Assembly (NCBI GenBank): GCA_913062745.1
Contig: CAJXXJ010000295.1
Span: forward strand, 1-5,516
Direction of reading: 5' to 3'
Source of the DNA: an uncultured Phaeodactylibacter sp.
Lineage (GTDB): Bacteria > Bacteroidota > Bacteroidia > Chitinophagales > Saprospiraceae
Length of the DNA stretch: 5,516 bases
In this document: positions 1 to 5,516 of the stretch, piece after piece
Position numbering within the stretch: the first letter of the stretch is position 1
How the letters are laid out: the number at the start of each line of letters is the position of its first letter
Notes under the pieces: generated by a model
Told to the model about the DNA's origin: nothing
Databases searched by the model: none
Seen by the model: the letters and a program-made list of their open reading frames with translations, nothing else
Translations under genes and position numbers: made by a program

Positions 1-1683
1 TTAAATAAAAGCCTGGCTCACTTAAGAAGTGGTGATACGCTGGCAAAAGTGTTTGTCCTGTCTAATCTGGCCATCCTCCAGGAAAAATCAGGCTACAGGG
101 AAGAAGCTCTCGAAAACTTTAAAAAAACGGTTGCCCTCGGACAAAACAGCCAGGATACCGTTACTAAAATCGTAGCGGCCATATCCCAAGCCGATTGGTA
201 TTTGATGCACGACAAGCCTCTGAAAGCCATCGCTTCCTTACAAAACGGCTACATCTATGCATTAAATAGCAATAATCAGCATCACCAGCTTTTATTAAAC
301 AGATATCTGGCTTTTCTCTACAAGCTGCAGGGCAGAAGCGAACAGGCTTACCAGCTCTACCAGAAAGCCCTGCAGGAATCCTGGTCTAAACAATACCACC
401 GTATTTACCACTCCATCCTTTCCGATTACGTTAATTTCCTGCGCGAAGAGGAGGACTATACTGGATTACTCCAACTAAACCAGAACCATAAACAGACCAT
501 CCCTCAGATGGAACTGGAAACTAAGATCGCTTTTTTCAGTGCAGTTGCCGATGCCTACCTGCACGAGCAGCAGTTTGAAGCAGCGGCTTTGTTAAAGGAT
601 AGTGTTTTGCATCTTCAGAATAGCTTGCTGAACCTGGACCGGCAGCGAACCATAGCAGAGTTGCAGTACAAATTCAAACTGGAAAGCGAAGTAGTGGAGA
701 ACAAATTGCTCAAGTTGGAGTATGAAGCCAACCGCCTGGAACTGGCTCAAAAAAACAGCTGGCTGACCGCAGCGATAGCAAGCTTGCTTTTTGCCGCGAG
801 CCTGCTTTTTGCACTTTATTACTTTTACAGCCAAAAAAAGCAGCACAACGAGCAGCTCGAAAAAGAAGTGGAAACACGTACAGCCCAGCTTAAAAAGTCA
901 AATACAAAACTACGCCTCGCCAACCAGGAATTGGAAAAGAGTAATGAGGAGCTGGAACGCTTCGCTTTTATCACCTCCCACGATATGAAAGAGCCGCTGC
1001 GCAACATCAACAGCTTTTCGACTTTGCTCGACCGCCGTATGCAGTCGATTGGCTATCAGGACGAACAGTCCCGTGAATTCCTGGCTTTCATAACCCGGGG
1101 TGCCCGGCAATTACATACTTTAGTTGAAGACGTGCTCTTTTACAGCCGGATCAGACAGGGATACGACCCTGAATATAAGGATATCCAATTAGAGGAAAGG
1201 TGGGCAGACATACGGGAACAGTTGAGCACCCTGCTAAATGAAAAGAATGCTACTGTGGAACTCTTCAGTTCCGGGGTCTGCCGGGGACCGGCACCGGTGA
1301 TCGATATCCTCATTAAAAATCTCGTAGAAAACGGTGTGAAATACAATACGGCAGCTAGCCCGCTCATCACTATCCGGCAGGGCGAAAAAGGCCAAAATTA
1401 CTGGATTAGTGTAGAGGATAACGGGATAGGTATCCCAACTGAATTTCAGTCAAAGGTTTTCAATATGTTTTTCCGCCTGCACGACCGCGGCACTTATCAG
1501 GGCACCGGATTAGGGCTGGCTATCGTGCGGCGCCTGACAGACCATATCGGGGGTACGGTAACCCTGCAGAGTGAAGAAAATAAAGGGAGCGTATTCACCA
1601 TTCACTGGCCGAAAGAGAAAAACACAGACCGGCATCACTCGCTGACGGCCGAGCCGGGTCAGCCCGTAGTTGGACATTACTAA
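1..1683 (+). CDS. Membrane-bound TPR sensor histidine kinase, complete catalytic core, 5' end cut off by window
   Basis: The reading frame is open from base 1, so the true start lies upstream. A GTG at 49 is possible but cuts into a TPR-like helix and is unlikely. Counting residue 1 at base 1, 560 residues are visible. TPR-type helical repeats fill about 1-225, a coiled coil about 205-250, and one membrane helix about 254-277. A second coiled coil (280-320) leads into a HisKA/DHp domain with the H-box TSHDMKEPLR, phosphoacceptor His327. The HATPase_c domain (about 425-540) has an N-box with Asn444 (NLVENGVKYN), a G1 box with Asp473 (EDNGIGIP), the F-box FNMFFRLHD and a G2 box GTGLGLAI at 501-508. 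All residues needed for autophosphorylation are present. The TPRs are expected in the periplasm and the kinase in the cytoplasm. It ends 90 nt before a related gene. No receiver domain is attached, so its response regulator is not identified. Kinase assignment is firm; the signal sensed is unknown. Confidence 0.93.
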   Translation, partial: LNKSLAHLRSGDTLAKVFVLSNLAILQEKSGYREEALENFKKTVALGQNSQDTVTKIVAAISQADWYLMHDKPLKAIASLQNGYIYALNSNNQHHQLLLNRYLAFLYKLQGRSEQAYQLYQKALQESWSKQYHRIYHSILSDYVNFLREEEDYTGLLQLNQNHKQTIPQMELETKIAFFSAVADAYLHEQQFEAAALLKDSVLHLQNSLLNLDRQRTIAELQYKFKLESEVVENKLLKLEYEANRLELAQKNSWLTAAIASLLFAASLLFALYYFYSQKKQHNEQLEKEVETRTAQLKKSNTKLRLANQELEKSNEELERFAFITSHDMKEPLRNINSFSTLLDRRMQSIGYQDEQSREFLAFITRGARQLHTLVEDVLFYSRIRQGYDPEYKDIQLEERWADIREQLSTLLNEKNATVELFSSGVCRGPAPVIDILIKNLVENGVKYNTAASPLITIRQGEKGQNYWISVEDNGIGIPTEFQSKVFNMFFRLHDRGTYQGTGLGLAIVRRLTDHIGGTVTLQSEENKGSVFTIHWPKEKNTDRHHSLTAEPGQPVVGHY

Positions 1684-1702
1684 TGTCAGCAGGGAGCCCG
1701 GT
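1653..1702. repeat. Nested inverted repeats across the stop codon of the first kinase gene
   Basis: A perfect dyad, GACATTA-C-TAATGTC (1673-1687), is centred beside the TAA stop at 1681-1683. It is flanked by a second matching pair, CCGGG at 1654-1658 and CCCGG at 1697-1701. It could be a DNA operator or an RNA fold between the first kinase gene and the two genes that follow. There is no T-run after it, so it is not a standard intrinsic terminator. A palindrome of this length is not rare by chance in 5.5 kb, so any function is speculative. Confidence 0.3.
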
Positions 1703-1773
1703 AATAACTGCATGCTGCAAAACCGTCCAGCATACAACGCCCTAATACCGACACAAATCAATGTACCGCCAGT

Positions 1774-2664
1774 ATGATCAGACCAATATGTACAACAGTA
1801 TTCTTAGCTTTGGCGATACCTTTGACCTTGTCCTGCCAGAGTTTTTCGCCGGCAAACAATGGAGCAGTCCGTAACAGCTCAGCATATGGCACCTACGCTT
1901 CTGTGGCTCAAGGCGATAAGCGGCAAACACCATCCGACAGTATACTTGTCCATTTGCAGCAACTATCTGAGCAGGGCGACTACCTAGCTCTCCTGCAGCA
2001 ATATCATGCCCATCGGCAGTTTTTCGTCCAACAAACGGTAAGCCCGGCTAAATGGAGTATACTCTATGCATTGCTGAGTACTGCTCAGGCCCGGTTGGGC
2101 AACTATGAAACGGCTATCCGGCTCAAAGACAGCCTTATTCTCTATCAGAATACCGCTCTAACTCACCAAAAATCGGCAACACTTGCCGCACTTGCTGCCC
2201 GATACCCCATTGATGAAACGAGAGCGCAGCGCCGGGAGCTGGAGAAACAGCGCATCCGGCAGGAAATGGACATCAACCGGCAGCAGCAAAATTTTTCGGT
2301 CCTCATTACTGCCCTGATACTCTTACTGGCAGCTGGGGGGGGTCTCATGGCTCTGCGTACCCGCCAAAAAAGATATCAAAAAGAACTGGAGCAGGCAGTG
2401 GCAGAACATAAAAAGGCACTACGGGAAAAGAATCAGCAACTTCAGGATTACAACAAAGACCTTCAGGCTTTCTACCGAAGTACGAGCCACGAGCTCGTGG
2501 AGCCTCTGCGGAATATCACCAGTTTTGCAGGGCTGCTGGAACGCCACTACCGGCAGCAGCAACAACAAACCCGGGAATCAGCAGCCCGTAATCTGAAAGC
2601 AGCAAGCAAACAAATGCACCAACTCGTAGTGCGGTTACCAGAGCTACTCGGGGTAAAGCATTGA
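1774..2664 (+). CDS. Truncated histidine-kinase-like membrane protein: DHp domain with phosphoacceptor His, no ATPase domain
   Basis: This 296-residue protein starts at the first ATG after an in-frame TAA at 1705; no other in-frame ATG lies between, and there is no Shine-Dalgarno site. Residues 1-21 form a hydrophobic signal sequence. Cys21 follows LTLS, a poor lipobox, so ordinary cleavage is as likely as lipidation. A short periplasmic region keeps roughly one TPR-like unit (about 90-130, with LKDSLILYQ), then charged helices. A membrane helix spans 174-194 and includes Gly188-190, encoded by a run of eight G. A coiled coil from Lys199 leads to the H-box TSHELVEPLR with His239, then a Gln-rich turn (Gln261-265) and the second DHp helix. 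The protein stops there: N, G1, F and G2 boxes are all absent, and the next gene begins 3 nt later, so no broken ATPase sequence follows. It cannot autophosphorylate by itself. It may be a phosphotransfer partner of the next gene product, a decoy, or a decaying kinase. Confidence 0.85.
   Translation: MIRPICTTVFLALAIPLTLSCQSFSPANNGAVRNSSAYGTYASVAQGDKRQTPSDSILVHLQQLSEQGDYLALLQQYHAHRQFFVQQTVSPAKWSILYALLSTAQARLGNYETAIRLKDSLILYQNTALTHQKSATLAALAARYPIDETRAQRRELEKQRIRQEMDINRQQQNFSVLITALILLLAAGGGLMALRTRQKRYQKELEQAVAEHKKALREKNQQLQDYNKDLQAFYRSTSHELVEPLRNITSFAGLLERHYRQQQQQTRESAARNLKAASKQMHQLVVRLPELLGVKH
2335..2342 (+). repeat. Run of eight G inside the DHp-only gene
   Basis: Eight consecutive G encode part of Gly188-Gly190 in the membrane helix of the DHp-only protein. 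Homopolymeric G tracts of this length are prone to replication slippage and also to sequencing error. Losing one G would shift translation to a frame that stays open to TGA at 2594-2596; gaining one would stop at TAA at 2409-2411. Either change would remove the His239 module. The intact frame continues cleanly through the DHp domain, so the given length is probably correct here. Confidence 0.6.
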
Positions 2665-2667
2665 CTC

Positions 2668-4689
2668 ATGAGCCGTAAATTCTATATTCTGATACTGCTT
2701 GTCTGTATACTGTCACAGCCGTCCTACACCCAGCTGGCAAAAGACAGCCTGCAGCTTTTGATCGAAACGGCGCCTACAGACAGTGCCCGGGCGATTTACC
2801 ACAACCAATTAGCAGGCGTACTATTCTACGAAAATGTGGACTCGGCACTGTACCATGCAGCACGCGCACAGGAAATGGCACAGGCAACCGGCATGGCTGC
2901 GGAAGAAGCGCAGGCGCATTATGCAGCTGCTGTCCTCTACAGCGTAAAGGGGAACCGGGAAGAACAGCTTTTCCACCTCGGCAAAAGCCTGCAGCTTGCC
3001 AGGCAAATCAAAGACTCCACAAAGATTCATTCAGTCATTGTGGAGCAAGCGCTAATTTTAATAGACAACGGGCGGATGGGCGAAGCCCTGCAAAGACTAC
3101 AGCAAAGCCTTGACTACGCCCACTATGGCGGAGAGGACCTGCTGTATTCCCTGTACTATATCGCTGCATTGCACTTTGAAATGGGCAACGACAGTCTGGG
3201 GCTCGCATATGAGCAGCGCGTTGTTTCCCTGCTTGACGAACTCAATCAGCCGCTATTGCATACCCGGATACTCATACAAACCGGAAGAAGCATGATCGAT
3301 GCAGGCCAGTGGGCGAAGGCAGAAATCCGACTGCAAAAAGGCCTGGAAATGGCAACCCGGCAGGGCAGCAACAACAGCATTGCACTTGCTTTACAGGGCC
3401 TGGCTGAAATCAATATGCACTACGAGCATTATGAGCGGGCCGATGATCAGTTAGAGCAGTCCCTCGCGCTATGCCTGCAGGATGACTTTAAACCTGTGCA
3501 GCTAACCGTCATACTTACACAGCTCAAGTTGATGATTGAGACGCAGCAGTACAGGCGTGCTTTACAGTATTACCGAGATTATTACCCCGAAGTGGCCAGC
3601 TTTCGGCATAGTAATAATCAGCGGCTATTACTTTGGTCCTGCCTGAAAACAATCTATCAGGAAAACCGCAAGTTAAAACCAGCCTATGAAGCTCAGGATT
3701 CCATTCTTTTTTATCAAACCCTGCAACTTGCAGAAGAAGAACAAAAAGCAGTAGCATCACAGGAGTCAGAATATCAGCTAAAGCTCGAAGAGGACCAACG
3801 GGATGCGCTTGCTCTGGAAACACAGAAGCAGGAATTGGCCATCAGTGAACGCCAAACACTGCTCATCATACTTACTGCGGTATTTATCTTGTTGGCTGTA
3901 GTTTCGGCTCTGTTTTTTACGCTTACCCACCTCATCGGTAAGCGTTACGAGCGCAAATTAAAGCAAAGTATTGCCCGGGATACTGCCGAGCTCCGTATGG
4001 TCAACCAAAAGCTGAAGGACGTGCAGCTGCGACTCGAATCCTTCTTTCGCATTGCCGCCACCCAACTTAAAGCCCCCCTGCAAGAGCTGGCTTACGCAGA
4101 ACCCGGGCTGTTGAAGGATGAAAAAAACGAGGCGAAAGAGTACCACATCTTTCTGGAAAAGGGTGTGCAACAGATGGAAAAGCTAATCAAGGGGATTCAG
4201 GCTTTTGCAGCCGCCCATAACAAGACCCTGCATATAGAATCTACGAATCTCAGAGAAGCCGTAGAAGATATTTTCCGCGAAGCAAAACCCCGCTTTCCGG
4301 CTAAAAACATCGTACTGAAGCTTGAAACACCCCTCCCGGTTATAAATGGCCCGGGAGAACTCATCCGTGCTGTCCTTGCTCATTTGATACACAATGCCAT
4401 TCATTTTACGCCAGGAAATGACGTGACTGTCCTCGTTGGATATCGTACGACAGCCAAGGTTCATGAAATATGGGTTACCGACCTCGGCATCGGCATCGCC
4501 CCGGAATTCCAGGAGCGGATATTCGACTTGTTTTACCGCCTGCAGGACCGCGGGCAAAGCCAAAATCCAGGCATTGGGCTACCCCTGTCACAGAAGCTGG
4601 CTCAACAAATGGACGGGGCGCTCCGTGTGAAGAGCGCCCCGGGCAAGGGTAGTACTTTTACCCTCAGTATTCCTGTTCCGCAATCTTAG
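2668..4689 (+). CDS. TPR sensor histidine-kinase homologue with ATPase domain but Thr in place of the phosphoacceptor His
   Basis: This 673-residue protein starts at an ATG 3 nt after the previous stop, suggesting translational coupling. Residues 1-21 are a signal peptide (hydrophobic core FYILILLVCIL). About 25-375 consist of TPR repeats, followed by a coiled coil (about 345-397), a membrane helix (398-420) and a second coiled coil. The DHp region aligns without gaps to the two upstream proteins, but the H-box reads IAATQLKAPL. Thr465 replaces the histidine and Gln466 replaces the usual acidic residue, while Pro470 is kept. The HATPase_c domain (about 535-668) retains N-box Asn576 (LIHNAIHFTP), G1 Asp605 (TDLGIGIAP), the F-box FDLFYRLQD and a modified G2 box NPGIGLPL at 633-640, ending with the usual GKGSTFTLSIP. 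ATP binding therefore looks possible, although the G1 Asn is Leu and the first G2 Gly is Asn. It is either the kinase half of a split pair with the preceding gene, or a pseudokinase. Confidence 0.9.
   Translation: MSRKFYILILLVCILSQPSYTQLAKDSLQLLIETAPTDSARAIYHNQLAGVLFYENVDSALYHAARAQEMAQATGMAAEEAQAHYAAAVLYSVKGNREEQLFHLGKSLQLARQIKDSTKIHSVIVEQALILIDNGRMGEALQRLQQSLDYAHYGGEDLLYSLYYIAALHFEMGNDSLGLAYEQRVVSLLDELNQPLLHTRILIQTGRSMIDAGQWAKAEIRLQKGLEMATRQGSNNSIALALQGLAEINMHYEHYERADDQLEQSLALCLQDDFKPVQLTVILTQLKLMIETQQYRRALQYYRDYYPEVASFRHSNNQRLLLWSCLKTIYQENRKLKPAYEAQDSILFYQTLQLAEEEQKAVASQESEYQLKLEEDQRDALALETQKQELAISERQTLLIILTAVFILLAVVSALFFTLTHLIGKRYERKLKQSIARDTAELRMVNQKLKDVQLRLESFFRIAATQLKAPLQELAYAEPGLLKDEKNEAKEYHIFLEKGVQQMEKLIKGIQAFAAAHNKTLHIESTNLREAVEDIFREAKPRFPAKNIVLKLETPLPVINGPGELIRAVLAHLIHNAIHFTPGNDVTVLVGYRTTAKVHEIWVTDLGIGIAPEFQERIFDLFYRLQDRGQSQNPGIGLPLSQKLAQQMDGALRVKSAPGKGSTFTLSIPVPQS
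4614..4641. repeat. Strong GC-rich inverted repeat inside the 3' end of the third kinase-like gene
   Basis: Perfect 10-bp arms CGGGGCGCTC (4614-4623) and GAGCGCCCCG (4632-4641) enclose an 8-nt loop. The repeat lies about 50 nt before the stop codon and encodes part of the normal end of the ATPase domain. The neighbouring gene converges with only one base between stop codons, so this hairpin is a candidate for stopping or slowing transcription from either side. No T-run follows on either strand, so it is not a canonical intrinsic terminator. Confidence 0.45.
4646..4664. repeat. Second small inverted repeat before the convergent stops
   Basis: AGGGTA (4646-4651) and TACCCT (4659-4664) form 6-bp arms around a 7-nt loop, only 4 nt beyond the larger hairpin. 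It lies in the codons for the GSTFTL motif of the ATPase domain. Alone it is weak. Together with the larger repeat it gives two stacked hairpins just before the gene end. Confidence 0.3.
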
Positions 4690-4690
4690 C

Positions 4691-5347
4691 TTAGCTATTC
4701 CCTTTGCGGTGGTCAGACAAAAACTTCTCCAGACCAATATCCGTCAGCGGGTGCTTCAGCAAGCCCATAGCGGCATCGAGCGGGCAGGTAAACACATCAG
4801 CACCGGCGCGGGCGGCATCCACGATATGCTTGGCATTGCGGATTGATGCTGCCAGGATTTCGGTTTCAAAACCCTGAATGGCGTAGATTTCTGCAATTTG
4901 CTCAATGAGCAACATGCCGTCCCAGCTGATGTCGTCGATCCGACCGATAAAGGGAGAAACGTAGGTAGCACCTGCTTTTGCTGCCAGCAGCGCCTGACCG
5001 GCAGAAAAAACCAGCGTGCAATTGGTCCGGATACCGTTATCCCGGAAATAGCTTAGGGCTTTGATCCCGTCCTTGATCATAGGCACCTTCACCACAATAT
5101 TCGGGGCAATCTCAGCCAGGCCGCGGCCCTCTTCCACGATGCCCTCAAAATCAGTAGCGATCACCTCAGCGCTGACGTCGCCGTCAACGATATCTGCGAT
5201 CTTTTTGTAATGTGCGTAGATATTATCCTGCCCGGTGATGCCTTCCTTAGCCATAAGGGAAGGGTTGGTGGTCACACCATCTAGAATGCCGAGCTCATTA
5301 GCCTCCCGGATTTGATCGAGGCTGGCCGTATCGACGAAAAACTTCAT
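4691..5347 (-). CDS. fsa: Transaldolase of the TalC/FSA family (often annotated fructose-6-phosphate aldolase)
   Basis: This 218-residue cytoplasmic TIM-barrel enzyme is full length for the short transaldolase subfamily. The Schiff-base lysine is Lys87 in VVKVP. Asp6 (FVDTA), Asn28 (GVTTNPS) and Thr111 (NCTLVFS) match Asp6, Asn28 and Thr109 of E. coli FsaA, aligned from memory. Two positions separate the activities: FsaA has Gln59 and Tyr131, transaldolases have Glu and Phe. Here they are Glu61 (SAEVIATD) and Phe133 (SPFIGRID), which favours transaldolase, moving a dihydroxyacetone unit between sugar phosphates in the non-oxidative pentose phosphate pathway. The symbol follows common usage for the family; talC may fit better. 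The ATG at 5345-5347 begins the conserved MKFFVDT strand; no Shine-Dalgarno site precedes it. It converges on the third kinase-like gene with one base between stops, so it is probably a separate unit, with its own promoter or read-through from the SRP RNA side. Confidence 0.95.
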   Translation of the reverse strand: MKFFVDTASLDQIREANELGILDGVTTNPSLMAKEGITGQDNIYAHYKKIADIVDGDVSAEVIATDFEGIVEEGRGLAEIAPNIVVKVPMIKDGIKALSYFRDNGIRTNCTLVFSAGQALLAAKAGATYVSPFIGRIDDISWDGMLLIEQIAEIYAIQGFETEILAASIRNAKHIVDAARAGADVFTCPLDAAMGLLKHPLTDIGLEKFLSDHRKGNS

Positions 5348-5447
5348 GCTGGTTTACAGTTTTGAATGTGAAGGAGTGAAGCCTGAATAGCTTCCTGGAA
5401 GGAGAACGAGCGATCGCCCGATTAAGTTTGAAAGCCTGGCGGCTGAC

Positions 5448-5460
5448 AAAAAAATAAGGC
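5448..5460 (-). terminator. T-rich tract ending the SRP RNA transcript
   Basis: Read on the minus strand, the RNA ends GCTCGCC and is followed at once by TTATTTTTTT. In small bacterial SRP RNAs the closing stem before a T-run commonly serves as the intrinsic terminator. The pairing 5' strand lies beyond the window, so the stem itself cannot be checked here. Confidence 0.5.
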
Positions 5461-5516
5461 GAGCAACACATCGCACCGCTCAACCTACCTACCCTTGCTG
5501 CGTTTCCGCCCTGGGG
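5455..5516 (-). ncRNA. ffs: Signal recognition particle RNA (4.5S-type), 3' part only
   Basis: The minus strand reads CCCCAGGGCGGAAACGCAGC and then AAGGGTAGG. This is the conserved apical domain bound by Ffh: a CAGG strand, a GCG stem closed by a GAAA tetraloop (loop at 5503-5506), the returning CGC, then AGCA and AAGGGTA on the other side of the internal loop. It lines up with the E. coli 4.5S core, CAGG-UCC-GGAA-GGA-AGCAGC. The 3' arm ends near GCTCGCC. The RNA guides ribosomes making membrane and exported proteins to the membrane together with Ffh. The 5' arm lies outside the window, so the exact ends are uncertain. Confidence 0.87.

Noticed and set aside
1712..1733. ATGCTG / CAGCAT inverted repeat in the gap before the DHp-only gene
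   Set aside because: A 6-bp stem with a 10-nt loop and no T-run is weak and expected by chance.
2487..2500. Perfect 14-bp palindrome CCACGAGCTCGTGG overlapping the His239 codon
   Set aside because: About 0.3 such palindromes are expected by chance in a window this size, and it lies inside codons of a conserved H-box.
1774..2664. DHp-only gene as a simple frameshift product of a longer kinase gene
   Set aside because: No ATPase motifs follow in any frame before the next gene starts at 2668, so a single base error cannot explain the missing domain.
4183..4563. 126-codon open frame antisense to the third kinase-like gene
   Set aside because: It lies opposite a well-supported ATPase domain and resembles no protein I recognise.
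5391..5401. CTTCC-T-GGAAG inverted repeat between the transaldolase and the SRP RNA
   Set aside because: The 5-bp arms with a one-base centre are too short to support as a site or hairpin.
5410..5417. GCGATCGC, the same sequence as the cyanobacterial HIP1 repeat
   Set aside because: There is one copy only and nothing else suggests cyanobacteria.
5348..5447. Promoter for the transaldolase on the minus strand
   Set aside because: The Bacteroidota pattern TTTG then TAnnTTTG was sought. TTTG at the far end and TA-rich pieces such as TATTCAGG do not match at the right spacing, so no promoter is called.
5298..5483. Small open frame on the minus strand across the SRP RNA 3' end
   Set aside because: It overlaps the RNA gene and the start of the transaldolase, and its peptide has no recognisable features.

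Overview
The window looks like chromosomal DNA from a member of the Bacteroidota, possibly a Saprospiria/Lewinella-type or Cytophagia-type bacterium. This is inferred from the membrane-anchored TPR histidine kinases, which that phylum favours, from gene starts without Shine-Dalgarno sites, and from a partial signal recognition particle RNA with a GAAA-capped GCG/CGC hairpin typical of the phylum. No database search was possible.

Layout: positions 1-4689 carry three same-strand genes encoding related membrane proteins. Each has a periplasmic TPR or TPR-remnant region, one membrane helix, a coiled coil and a histidine-kinase-derived cytoplasmic part. The first (1-1683, 5' end outside the window) is a complete, canonical TPR sensor histidine kinase. 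The second (1774-2664) is short: it keeps a DHp/HisKA domain with an intact H-box histidine and ends there, with no ATPase domain. The third (2668-4689) starts 3 nt later. It has a full TPR sensor and an ATPase domain, but threonine stands where the phosphoacceptor histidine should be. On the minus strand, 4691-5347 encodes a TalC/FSA-family transaldolase whose active-site residues point to transaldolase rather than fructose-6-phosphate aldolase. At the right edge (about 5455-5516, minus strand) lies the 3' part of the SRP RNA, followed by a T-rich termination tract.

The main point of interest is the second and third genes. Each lacks exactly what the other keeps, and they are nearly abutting. 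Their coiled coils are the same length, with the H-box position exactly 40 residues after an aligned Lys-Arg-Tyr motif in both, whereas the complete upstream kinase is one heptad (7 residues) longer. I infer a split histidine kinase working by trans-phosphorylation: the third gene product would bind ATP and phosphorylate the histidine of the second. No response regulator is visible here, so the output partner must be upstream or elsewhere. The transaldolase and SRP RNA look like ordinary housekeeping neighbours.
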